Positions 12,007 through 23,099 of a stretch of DNA of 64,000 nucleotides are shown here, piece after piece (position 1 is the first letter of the stretch; the number at the start of each line of letters is the position of its first letter). The DNA is from Paramecium octaurelia (Eukaryota; Ciliophora; Oligohymenophorea; Peniculida; Parameciidae): the NCBI GenBank assembly GCA_905182995.1, contig CAJJDP010000105.1, positions 310,001 to 374,000 on the forward strand. The letters are read 5' to 3'. The translations under genes and the position numbers were made by a program. The notes below the pieces were generated by a model, which was given only the letters and a program-made list of their open reading frames with translations, did no database searches and had not been told where the DNA came from.

Positions 12007-12577
12007 GCAAGCAAAATTAAATATATAAAATAAATAATAAATGGATCTAAGTCTCTCTGAAATGCTGCAAGTTAAATTAATGACTTTTTAGTTCTTGTTG
12101 TTTATTCTGTATTTTTGCCGCAAGGAATTCTATTCATTTACCATTTGAAGAACATTCTATTGTGACTTAGGCACTAAAGGTATTTGATATATCTCTGTGT
12201 GAGTATTATTTGAGGTTAAGGAATTAATGAAAAATTGATAAGAGGATTAAAATGAAATAGAAAATAGAAAAAACATAATATAGAATTAATTTAATATTAT
12301 ACTAAAAAGTAGTATGTCTCACTCTCTCGTATTGGATCAAAAATAAACAAGACTCAATCTAAATAATGATTGGAAATACCCTGAGAATACAATTTAATTG
12401 AATAGACCACATAAAATTTTAATTATTTCTACATATCAATTGAACTTCTTTTGGAATCCAAAAATATAGGCTGAGGGAATAATTCTTGATAATAATTAAG
12501 GCTACTTATTATTTGAGATTGTGATTAAATACTCTTCATAGTTCAGAAATTAAAATAATATATCTAAATAAATTATT
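12007..12577. other. Spacer between the REEP-like and 14-3-3 genes
   Basis: AT-rich DNA, mostly without coding character. A 62-codon minus-strand frame (listed separately) and a 35-codon plus-strand frame at 12041 are the only open stretches that look even weakly protein-like. No RNA gene is seen. Confidence 0.5.
12354..12539 (-). CDS. Possible short unknown protein, 61 residues
   Basis: An ATG-initiated frame without introns, with sequence such as SSLNYYQELFPQPIFLDSK, ending at TGA. The composition is better than the surrounding spacer but there is no family signal. It starts 38 bases from the 14-3-3 ATG and points away from it. It may be an exon of something larger or chance. Confidence 0.25.
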
Positions 12578-13385
12578 ATGTAAGATAAGAGAGACGAACA
12601 CACATACATGGCTCGATTGGCTGAGTAAACTGAAAGATGGGAGGATATGGTAATGTAATTGATTCAATGAGTAGGTTGAGAACATGAAGAAGGTAGCTGA
12701 GATCACTAAGGATTTGAATAATGAGGAGAGAAATCTTCTCTCTATTGCATACAAGAACACAGTGGGATAGAGGAGAACCGCCTGGAGAGCGATTACAGCC
12801 TACGAGATTAAGGAGAAGTAGAAGGTAACACTAAAGTGGATAAGTGATAGATTGTGAAATATCAGGAGGTGCTCTAATATTACAAGGCAAGAGTGGAAAA
12901 GGAATTAGATTATTATTGCAATGAGGTTTTGTAGTTGATTGATCACACTCTTTTGAAGAAGACAGCTAACACTGAGGCTAGAGTATTTTATCACAAAATG
13001 AAAGGAGATTACAATCGATACATTGCAGAATATTCTTAATAAAAGGCTCAGGAGAAGGCAATTCAACAAGCTCAGTAGGCTTATCAAACAGCCTTGGAAT
13101 TAATTGACAAGGACAAGTTTCCAAAAACCAATTTATTAAGATTGGGAGTTACTCTCAATTATTCAGTGTTTTGTTATGAAATCATGAGCGATGTTGCCAA
13201 GGCATGTGAATTGGCTAAAACCGTAAAAGATGAAGTATTTATTCCCAATCTTATGTAAGGCAATCAAAGAGTTGGACGATATGGAAGAAGATCAATACAA
13301 GGATGTGACAACCATCTTGCAATTGATAAATGACAATCTTACTAATTGGCAAGCTGAGCTACCAGATGAGGGAGGGAAGAAATGA
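12578..13385 (+). CDS. 14-3-3 protein
   Basis: A 243-residue protein with introns at 12650-12674, 12825-12850 and 13235-13259; the last ends AAG. It starts MQDKRDEHTYMARLAEQTER, the alpha-1 helix of the family. It has the hallmark ERNLLSIAYKNTVGQRRTAWR, which supplies the Lys and Arg of the phosphopeptide groove. The groove residues RYIAEYS, LGVTLNYSVFCYEI and the C-terminal helix LINDNLTNWQAE also fit. 14-3-3 dimers bind phosphoserine/threonine motifs and regulate kinases, traffic and the cell cycle. The length and all landmark helices are complete, with a short acidic-lysine tail. The gene converges on the importin gene, 51 bases between stops. Confidence 0.96.
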
Positions 13386-13436
13386 ATTCATTTAACATGA
13401 ATATTAATTATTATTATTAACACAAACGTAATTTTA

Positions 13437-16400
13437 TCATTTAGGTATTTCCAATAATTTCTTCTGATCCTCAGGACTCAATTTTTAAAATATTTCCTGA
13501 GTATATACTTTTACTGAATCTAACTATTCAAGGAGCTTAAGTGCACTCACTAATTTAGAATCAACTTATGGTGAAGACCACTTTGATTTATAACAATTAG
13601 CAATAACCTTGAGTATCTATGCATATGATATACATATTTACTTATAATGCATTTTCAGGTTTCCCATTTACAAATTGACTACCATCTTAAATTATGAATT
13701 CAGCAAATATATTATGCTGAATGAAAGCCTATCGTTTATCATATTGTAAAGGCAATAAATATAGCCAGGTTTCCATGCCCTATATTAAATCTTATCCAAG
13801 CGATTTCGGTTGTGACTTGATGATCTTACCCAAAGCAGAAATCGAATTGTCCCTTGCTAATCCAAATTGTTTCTCATTATCCTCTTGATTTATCTGTATT
13901 TTCAAAGATTCAACCAAAGATTTCAACAGAGATTGCGAGACTTACAAATACAATTCCTATGGAGTGTTTATAGCCATCACTCCAATTCCATATACAGCGG
14001 CCTATCTCACCAAGCACACTCTATCACATGCAAACACACTTAACGCTTATGCCAAATCAATTAATTTGTTTTGTATGTATGGGAATCCTAAATACTCAAT
14101 CATATAGTCAATTAGACAGAGACCGAATTGATGCATCTTTGGAGATTTTTACTGGTCAAATACTTTAGGTAAGATTTGATTGCAAATAACTTCATAAAGT
14201 GGCAAAACAAATTCTTTGTGAGTTTTGAATAAAGAACCAATGCATTCAGCAATTTTTACATGTAGATTTTCTTCAGTTTCTGTTTCTTCCTTAATAGCAT
14301 TCTACTCATCCTCATCTGCATCATCATCCTTAGCCATATTCTCATTCTCAGCCTTTCTTTTATCTGATTCGAGTAATAACTTAAATACTTTATCCGACAG
14401 TTCTGTGACTTCCTCCGTGGTCATAAATGGCTATGAGACTAGTTCAATGATTTCCTTGATGCTGTCAACCTGTTCAATGATGACAACTGGATCGTATTCC
14501 TTAAAGGCAGCTTCCAATATAATCCCAAGAAAATATTTAGCCCCATTCATCAATTGCTGGGGATTATTAGTTTCCCTAACATTCTTGACCAAACTGACGA
14601 GACACTTGCATGCAGAACTTCTAATGTTTGAATCTGAATTGAATTAGGACAATGGCACTATTATTTTAATGCACTTCTCAACAAAGGGAAAGAAGGACTT
14701 TTTGAGTTCTGAGATGAATACGGATAACGTGTGAATGGCAACCTATGCTTCCTCGTTGTCGTAAGTATGTAACTCTTCCTCATTTGTTTATCCTGTTGTA
14801 TTGAGATTAAAAACTTATTCGATTAATTGAAATAATGAAGGCACTACGTCTCCTAGATAGTTGGTTAATTGTTATGGACAAATCAATGCCAATCTTTGCC
14901 ACCCTGAAAATACGTAAGACCTCTGAGGATCAACAGCTTCCAAATTGTTTGTCTACACTTGAATTAGAATCTAGACTGTCTATTATAGGTAGGGAAGATA
15001 CTCTTACTCTCCTACTGCTGAAGCTATTAAAGTGATTGTCTCTATAACCTAACCTTTCAACTATCTATAATGTTTGGTTTGATGAGTTTAAAAGATCTGG
15101 AATAAGAGAGGAATCAACTCCTTGGCATAAGGAATGAATAGTCTTTTGCTTGACTCTGCTGTGGCTGCAATAACACTTATAGCGCTCTCTTTCTCAATTG
15201 AAATCCCAGCAGTTAAAAACTTGATAGATAACTAGATTAAATTAGGCAAATATGCTTCAATGCCTTTATCGGTACCCTCAACAAAATTCGTGAGGGCAGC
15301 CAAAATGTGAGAATTCACTCTGGGCACATCCTCCACAATAAGTCGATTCAAGAATTACGGAACGATCAAATGCAAGTAAGCCTCCTGGAATTTAGGTTTC
15401 ATATCGTCAGAAATCTAACCGATTGCATGACATACAGCATATCGAATCATAGAATTGCTATTATTAAGCATAGGTAATATTAGATCTATTGTTGTTTTAA
15501 TATCAGCTACTTAGTCTATGTATTCTCCAACTTATGATAATGCCATTATGGCAGCATGCTAATATCTCCAATCTTGATGTCTTAAAAATTCACTCACTAT
15601 TGGATTTAATACTGGTAGCATGTCCTTCTTGCCTAATGATTCAATGAGTCTATCTATACTAGACATTCCAAAATTAGTCGTTTCTTAATCTTCATCCTGC
15701 TCTAAATTATCATTGAATCCTTCAGGAGGTCTGTTCCATTCATCACTAATCGTGGAACTTATTTAAATCATATGAAAGAATATCATTTCAACCAATTACA
15801 TCAAGAAGACTTTTTCAAATTTGAACAGCCCTGGAAACTATTCAACCAAACTTAATAGGGTTTCAGTTCCAATCCTTTTTACACCTATGTCTATTTGGGA
15901 CTCTCTGAAGATTGTTTAAATGCCATTAAAGAAGATATTATATTATTTTCTGAAAAACTTGGGTTTAGATTCCACTAAATCTGAGAACACTTCCATGATT
16001 CCTTCTCCCAAGGTTAAATCTGATATTATAATTTCGAGGGCTGACTTCATCATATTTGAAATCAAGTCCTAAAAGATCTTATACTAAGCTGGCAAAGAGT
16101 ATTTAATATAATTGCCAAGAGCATGCATAGTAGAGGACTTAATTATAATATACGGACTAGCCAGTCCTTGAACAAACAAAGTATGAAGATCTTGTGAATG
16201 TTTATCAAATTGATCAATCGAATATGTAAAGAGATTGCCAAGTATTTTAAATCCACATTCTATTATATCATTTTTTGGTGACAAGAACATTTGCCACAAA
16301 GTCGGGAGTAAATTTGGCCATTCGTTATGATGATCATCCTCATACAAAGAACCGCCTATTTCTCCTATCGTATCACACAATTAATTTCTGACATTATGAC

Positions 16401-16707
16401 AATTTTCCACTTCAATTAATTAAAACAGACGTAATTTAATTGTTTCTTTGGTTTCTGGTATCAATTTGCTCCAAACATTCTTATGACTCTTAGGAGCAAA
16501 TTTTGATAGACTGTATCTCAAGTAAACAGGAGCAAATTGCCTAATTTTTTATTCCTCATGTCGACAAAGATTGAGCATCTATATCACAAATTCATTTGGT
16601 TATGCTTCCCTAAGTTGAGCCAACAGTTCTTCCACTTGTTTCCTGCCCTAATTATTTTGAGAGAATATTCCTTAAATAATTTACTAAAGTTATTCTTGAA
16701 AATTCAT
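13437..16707 (-). CDS. Importin-5/karyopherin beta-3-like nuclear import receptor
   Basis: A 1,081-residue protein with one intron at 13617-13641. HEAT repeats run throughout, for example IRYAVCHAIGQISDDM followed by VPQFLNRLIVEDVPRVNSHIL. An acidic loop of about 40 residues (DDDADEDEQN) sits at roughly residue 710, as in the importin-5/Kap121 group, whose usual length of about 1,090 matches. These receptors carry ribosomal proteins and histones into the nucleus and release them on Ran-GTP binding. The N-terminal part (KIRQFAPVYLRYSLSKF) is the expected first-repeats region. Its ATG is 19 bases from the stop of the next gene upstream, the proteasome subunit, so the spacing is extremely tight. 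Confidence 0.9.
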
Positions 16708-16726
16708 AATAATAATAATATCTATT

Positions 16727-17469
16727 TCACTCTAACTCTTCCAAATAATCCTTTACCTATGACGGTGGCAATATCCTAAACACGTGATCATCTCTGATCA
16801 CTCCCACTTCAATATTTGTCGCTGTCATCTACCCTTAACATAATATTCTACTCATACCTTCAAACCCCTCCTTCAAAGTCAATAAGGCTGTGTTGATAGC
16901 ATCTTCAATCTCCATATCCGCATTGTATCTCTTCTCTAAAAATGCCTTTGCATTCTTCGCCTGCTTTCCAATAGCTGTGGCCTTCCAACTATAATAGGCT
17001 CCACTTGGATCAAGCTACACTAGATGGGGCCCCTCTTCATCATATCCTGCTATGAGAATCGAGACTCCAAATGGCCTGATACCTCCTCTTTGAGTTGCCA
17101 CTTATACATCCTAATTTAGAATGTATTTTGTACCTCTGCCAATTCTCTGCTTAATGTTTATACGAATATTTCCTCTTAGTATTTGAGATCATACTTTTTG
17201 ACTAATTTTCTTGCTTGTTATGACAGGACCCTAAAATCTGGACCCAATCCTGCATATGTAGCTGCGATATTATCTGTTAATAGCGCAACTTTTTGAACAC
17301 TGGATTCCTCAACCAAAATTGACGATTGCTTCTTTTCAACTACCAAAACAACTCCATTTTTAGCTTTAATTCCGATGGCTGTGTCACCCTTTGCAACAGC
17401 ATTGAGAGCATATTCGATTTATAATAGTTTTCCCTTACTACTAAATGTAGTCAATGCAAAATCTGTCAT
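16727..17469 (-). CDS. PSMA2: 20S proteasome subunit alpha type 2
   Basis: A 231-residue protein with introns at 17111-17133 (23 nt) and 16834-16857 (24 nt, ending AAG). It starts [20 protein letters not shown], the alpha-subunit N-terminal signature. It continues with [35 protein letters not shown] and [17 protein letters not shown]. The C-terminus [12 protein letters not shown] resembles that of eukaryotic alpha2. It forms part of the outer heptameric ring of the 20S core. The length is within a few residues of the human and yeast orthologues. Confidence 0.95.
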
Positions 17470-17636
17470 ACTGGTGTTTGCTATTTTAAATAATTTAATT
17501 AAAATAAATATATTTTATGATGAAATCTCACTTGGCTAGTCATTTGACGTTGAGCCTTCAAAAAAGATTACAATTCTCTGATAAATTGTTTATATTAGTA
17601 TACTATAGATATGTCCAATAAGTATATAATGTTTAA

Positions 17637-18038
17637 TCAGTATGGCATTGGACTTTTTCTAAGAAGATGTCTCTTAGACTTCTATATATTCAACTAAAAT
17701 CGCATCAAATTAATCCTTGGAGTGTCTCTTTCGACTCTTATAGTGTTTTATTCTAACTGCTTCACAAATTTGGAGGCCAAGTCTTCAAAATTCTTCTGCT
17801 CGCTCGAGCTGTAATTCAAATAGGAGGTCTTGTTCATTTTACCCACTTTAGGGAATTTGGCTCTGTCTAAACTGGTCATCATGTAGGGTGATCTATCCAT
17901 GTCACTAAGGAGTTGAGGAAGATTGGTTGATCGAAATTGTTTTGTAGATGTTTGCTAGAATCTATTAACAGATTAACTAGTTATTTATTTAACATATTCT
18001 GCAAATGATTACTATTGACCTTTTTTCTACGCTTACAT
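17637..18038 (-). CDS. Unknown basic protein, 133 residues
   Basis: An intronless frame from MQAQKKGQQQSFAEYVKQ to a basic C-terminus (QKSKRHLLRKSPMPY). The middle has LLSDMDRSPYMMTSLDRAKF and a Ser/Glu-rich patch. There is no membrane segment or known domain. The ATG lies only 14 bases from the divergent ATG of the TBC-domain gene. Its composition and higher G+C content than the spacers argue that it is real. It may be a lineage-specific protein. Confidence 0.65.
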
Positions 18039-18052
18039 TATTATATAATTAA

Positions 18053-20965
18053 ATGAATTGTTATAAGAAAGAAATCACAAAAAATTGGTTATACCAAGAG
18101 GATAAGTATATCGAAAATGTAGTTGGTGCTTTTTAAGTAATAAAATTACATGAAGAAAGACAAATCTAAGCTGGAAATGCTCGACAAAAGATTACAGAGT
18201 AACTTCAGAAGTATATTGATGAAGATCCAGAAGATTTGCCTGCGCATTAAGCTGTGCAACATGTTCTCTCCCTTGATGAATAACTCCTAGATTATCCATG
18301 CTACAAGAAAGGCGGCATTTTCGGATCTGTAACGCAAAGATAATGCTAATTATAAAAAACTACTCTTGGATAATCTAAGAAAGGCAATGTTATTATAAAA
18401 ACCTTTGGTGCCATCAAATCCTTTGTTATCCAGCATCTTGAAGATGCCCATAAGGATTTCAAATGGGATGTCAGTTATCAAAAGTATCCTGTGCGACTCA
18501 TCTTCAACTTTGTTAAACACAGTCCAGTATGGATTTACTTTAAAGATGACGAGGAAGTTCAGAAATATTATGATTATTTTAAATGCCATATAGCTATGGA
18601 AAAGATTCAAAAATTGCCCCTCATTATATAAGAGTCTACCTCACTTGTAAAAGAGAATTATTATTTATTATTTGCCCAGAAAATAGAAACCTACTCAATT
18701 CATGTCATTCAATAAAAGAAGAAAGCTGCTAAGTTAGGCAAAGACGAAGCCAAATTCTTAATGGAGATTGATGTCAAAATAATTAGAAATATTTTATAGA
18801 AGAAGTGGTTAAGTAAGAGTGTTTAAATGTTCAAAAGAGAGGAAAGAATGAATCAAATGGCAGAAGAAGAGAGAAAGAAATTGGATTAAATTAGATAAGA
18901 AGATGAAAATAAGAAAATGAAATGGAGATAATTCCTAGGATCCAAATCAGTTCTCAATTTTGAATTAGCTGAATGGTTAAGACCTATGATGGCAGATTGG
19001 CTAGAAAAAAGTGAAGAAATACAAAACACCAAAAACGTCAGGGAATTAGTATTCACCATACTCATCAAATCAGTTAATATTGCTGTTGATATTAATTTAA
19101 TCAAACCAACCATATTTGTAGAGTTATAATCAGTTGAATAGGATTCTAAATTAACAATGGAAGCCTATTTAGGGTAACAGAAAACAGATCATTTTTATAA
19201 TTGGCTATTGAGAGAATAAAACTTTGAGAATAAAATCATATCCAAATAATAGGAGAGAAAACCATGCTCATTCATTATTTCAAATATCAATAATCAAGAT
19301 GTCTTTTAAATCTAATTTAAGGACATGGTCAATGCCTTCTATGATACAGCAACTATACCTTTCAAAATTGTTGTCAAGGAATTGCTTCAATAATCGTAGT
19401 AAGGAAGATCCATGTGGATACCTTTAAAATTAGTTTAAACCAACTCATTGAAAACTGAATCCAAGGAAGGTATCATTTATGTAGAAATTGATATTCATGT
19501 AAAACCATCAATTATGATGCATAATCCCTAATCTTACGAAGAGGAATTAGAATATATAGTTGAACATAGTCTAGCTTTTTCTGATCCTATTTATTTGAGC
19601 ACAATACAAATTCCCAAAATGAATAAGGATATCATGAAATTCATTCTCATCACTTTAGAAGAAAGCAACATTTGTATGAAATAGAGCATGTAAATGTTAA
19701 GCTATATCCTATTCTTATAATAAAAGAACCCAGAAACTCTCAACAAACAAATGCATTAATTATAAATGGTCTTTATTCGGAAGGTTATTTTGAATTTGTG
19801 TCACAATTTTGGATTAATGGAATAATAGATCAAGCAATACGAACTGGTATCATACCGCTTGGAATCTATGAATTTCTATAATATCAAGAATCCCCAAGTA
19901 CAAGAGTTAGTTAATGGGCTCTTTTTAATGGGGATTCCCTATTATCTAAGAAATAAGTTATGGTTTCAATTATTGTAGATATCCTTTGAACCCTTGAAGA
20001 CAATTTTGAGTTAAAACTACAAAGTTAGTCTTGATAGAGAAGATGGTATGAATGAAAGTGTTTCTCTCTATTTCAAATTGTCCTAACTTAAACAAAATTT
20101 AAAAAAAACTCTACTTTAACAAATTGACCTCTATTTGAGACAAGAAGACAGTCGAAAAGGATTCGGCAATGAGCAATTTTATCATCAATTAAAGAATCTT
20201 CTTATTTGTTTCTTGCTGTATCAAGGAAATTAAGGATTGATCCCGAACAATATGTATATTCATCATCTATTCACTTTTGCCAAAAAAATGCTGGTCATGT
20301 AAATCTACTATCATGTCAGGTACAATGATTATACTGAATTTGCTAATGAAACAAAATAGACTCCTTCAGATTTAATCAATGAAAGCAGAGCCTTCTGGTT
20401 ATTAGTTGGTTTTCACAATTAGGTTCTGGCTGATTATCCATTGTATGAAGATTAGACCTTATAAAATCGATTATTCCTAGAACAATGTGCTAAATTAAGA
20501 GTGTATCTCAATAAAAAGCATCCTGATCTATTTCACAAAATGTTCTTATATGGGATTGAAGTGGAGAACGAATTGTTTGAGTTGTTCTTCAATCTGTTTT
20601 CTGATGTCCTCCCATCCGAAACTCTGTATAGAGCCTGGGATCTCATCATTTATTAGTAACAGCAATCAATAAAAGCCACATCCGAAAGAGGAAATATCAT
20701 TATCTCGATTACTGCGGCTCTGTTGTTAAGAGTTCATAAGAAAATAAATAATATCTCAAATCACTTGGCTTTTTTGGCTGCAATCAAAGTAGAAGCAATG
20801 TTGATTAATGATGTTACCGAATTCTTTACAGAAGTGCTATAAGTTCAAAAGGATTTGAACTTAGCAGTTTAAATCGAATATCAGGAAGAAGGACCACCAA
20901 AATTGGAACCTTAAGTAGAATATAAAAGTATTTATATGTTTCAAGTATTCCCTAGTCAAGTCTGA
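18053..20965 (+). CDS. TBC-domain (Rab GTPase-activating) protein
   Basis: An intronless 970-residue frame. The C-terminal half fits a TBC domain. LFLMGIPYYLRNKLWFQLL is the domain entry. QIDLYLRQEDSRKGF supplies the IxxDxxR arginine finger, and CFLLYQGNQGLIP supplies the glutamine of the YxQG motif. NESRAFWLLVGFHNQ and SETLYRAWDLIIYQQ are later conserved blocks. Such proteins accelerate GTP hydrolysis by Rab proteins and control vesicle traffic. The N-terminal 500 residues have no domain I can name, apart from a charged segment near residues 270-300. The 3' end is ambiguous: a 27-nt GTA...TAG stretch starting 20945 would, if spliced, move the stop about 30 bases downstream. Confidence 0.75.
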
Positions 20966-21145
20966 TTATAGAATTTTTGATGTCCTAGATGAAAAGTACC
21001 CCAAAGGTTCATAATAAATGCAAGTGTATTAATATTTAAATTTTATTGATTTTTGAAACCATACTGAAATTAAGAATTCCAAAAGATACTTTAATATTAT
21101 TAGTGTCATAGTTTATATTTCAATCAACAAATAATAATATAACAT

Positions 21146-21218
21146 GGGCTTGTAGCACAATTGGTAGTGCGCCTGACTACGGATCAGGCGGTTGCAGTTT
21201 CGAGTACTGCCAAGCTCG
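21146..21218 (+). tRNA. trnR-ACG: tRNA-Arg (ACG)
   Basis: A 73-nt cloverleaf. The acceptor GGGCTTG pairs with CAAGCTC (one G-T pair), followed by a discriminator G. The anticodon stem CCTGA/TCAGG encloses the loop CTACGGA with anticodon ACG. The T arm is GCAGT-TTCGAGT-ACTGC. There is no intron and CCA is not encoded. A T run at 21221-21228 serves as the polymerase III terminator. Confidence 0.93.
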
Positions 21219-21220
21219 AA

Positions 21221-21228
21221 TTTTTTTT
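21221..21228 (+). terminator. Polymerase III terminator of tRNA-Arg
   Basis: A run of T begins a few bases after the mature tRNA 3' end, the standard stop signal for RNA polymerase III. Confidence 0.75.
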
Positions 21229-21527
21229 ATTATTTATTTATATATAAAAAAGAATTCATAAAATTCACTTCCTTCTCACCTTGGTTCATATTTTTGATTT
21301 AAATATATACAAAATCTTAATTGATAGGCTCCATCTACCCTTATAATATAGTATATTTTAATCCGTTCATACTTAATAATTTAAATTGTTCTTATTTAAA
21401 TCTATCCTATTTAAAATAAAACTGCTAAGTTTGATCATATTAATAATTAAGTAAGATTTAACAATATCTAAGTTAGAATATGTAAGATTCTCCTCTTAAT
21501 ATTTAAAACAAAAAATAAAATTAGTTC

Positions 21528-21704
21528 TCAGGGAATGAAATCAAATTTAAAATGCTGATTATAATATTGCATAGATAATCGATTAATAAAAAATGGAATA
21601 TTCAAAATACCATCTACCTTTTCGAATATTTTCTTTGGTATTCTTATAATGAAGGAATCTTTTTGCATCTTTTTTTTATTTTTGATTTCCATTGTGATCA
21701 ACAT
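21528..21704 (-). CDS. Possible short unknown protein, 58 residues
   Basis: An ATG frame with protein-like sequence (SFIIRIPKKIFEKVDGILNI, then PFFINRLSMQYYNQHF). It lies in the otherwise AT-rich spacer 21219-21896, downstream of the 281-residue gene on the same strand. A second open stretch of similar quality lies further along the minus strand (about 21365-21495) in another frame. The two may be exons of one gene, but I found no convincing intron joining them. Confidence 0.3.
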   Translation of the reverse strand: MLITMEIKNKKKMQKDSFIIRIPKKIFEKVDGILNIPFFINRLSMQYYNQHFKFDFIP

Positions 21705-21896
21705 CTTTATTTCTTATTTATGATTTCAAAATTGATTAAACTTAATCATAAACTATAACTCTGGGAATTTAAATAAATCTACTATAACCTATTATCTTTT
21801 TAATTATTTTGAATTCATTTTTCTAAAGGATTTTTTTCTAAAAAACCTTTAACAAGTAGTTGGGGGATGCTTATAGAAATCAAATTGTTGGTTTAC

Positions 21897-22792
21897 TCAT
21901 TTTAAATAATTATTATTAAAAATCAAATTCAATAATTCAACTTCTGCTCTTCTGACCCTTGCATACAATTTAGGTTGATTATTTCCAAGTAATTTCACAA
22001 AGAACGGATCATGAGTATCTGCTATGTCGAATAGTTTGATCAACTGTGGTCTCAAAATTTCATAATCAGAATAGAACCTTTCACAATATACAGTATTATC
22101 GTCCAAACAAAATTGAATATTCAAATTTTTATGCTCAATGTATTACTACCATTTCACAATACTCTCAAGTGTGTTTAGTGATAAAAGTCTAAAATCATTA
22201 ATAAATTCTTTTAATTTCTCTAAATCCTTAGGTTAATACTACTTCAATAAACTCTATATCTAATTTAAGCAATTCTCTCGTGCAGTTATTGTAAACATAC
22301 AATGTAATATGGGAGATAACTTTTAATCCATTAATTTAAGTTCTTCCTCCAATAATGCTAATTTGTCATTTGAAGATGCCAATATCTAATTAAACACATT
22401 CTGCATATGTATCATTATATACTTAATGAATTTTGGGAACATTATACAATTTATGTACTTGTCTTACTTATTCTAATTTTGTAGCAAATATTTTTTGCTC
22501 ACATTCAAAAAGATTATCTAATTCTTGTTAATTCTTATGCATTTGAATGTATTTCTAAACGATGGAGGCTGTTCCCCCATTTATTGATGGCAAGAATATT
22601 TTATTTGATTATTCTCTTGGTACAACTCCTAAAATCTATTCAGATGCAATAATCCTATTGTTCCAGCCTTTTTCCTAAAACCCACTATTATGGAGAACTT
22701 ACTCTTTGAGAAAATAGTTTTTACAGAGAGGAAGACTATGCAATGCTTTTGTGAAAATATTCTTGACTTTGAACTTTACTAACATTTTTCAT
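21897..22792 (-). CDS. Unknown helical protein, 281 residues
   Basis: Introns at 22675-22702 (28 nt) and 22401-22422 (22 nt, ending CAG) bring three exons into one frame. The protein is mostly helical and charged, with coiled-coil-like segments (SNDKLALLEEELKLMDQKLS and KDLEKLKEFINDFRLLSL). The C-terminal block has FYSDYEILRPQLIKLF and ARVRRAEVELLNLI. I do not recognise a family. An in-frame stretch upstream could extend the N-terminus by about 45 residues to an ATG near 22930; I preferred the ATG at 22792 because the DNA between is very AT-rich. Confidence 0.65.
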
Positions 22793-23099
22793 ATTAATTA
22801 TAATTATTGAATATTAATTATTATTATATATTAAACAATCCCAATATTTAATATTTTCAATTCTAAACACCCAGCAACAAGGTTGATTTAACTTCATAAT
22901 GGAGTGCCTCATTTTAATTGTCGATTTCATAAAATATCAAATAATTCCCTTTGTCCTGTGATCACAGTAATAGAATTTCTAAGAAGTGAAATTTATAAAT
23001 TTATAATATAATTGACAAAATATTTGTGTGCTTAATCAAAATAAAAAAAGAGTTGTTTAGTAAAGTAAACTAAATAATTTAATACATTTTAATTTGCTA
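22793..23099. other. Divergent spacer
   Basis: AT-rich DNA between two divergent genes. On the minus strand part of it is open and in frame with the downstream gene, with a coding-like patch around 22870-22930. It may hold a 5' exon or an N-terminal extension. Nothing else is visible. Confidence 0.4.

Noticed and set aside
20945-20971. 27-nt GTA...TAG intron at the 3' end of the TBC gene
   Set aside because: Splicing it only swaps the last few residues; the unspliced stop is equally good, so the simpler model was kept and the ambiguity noted.
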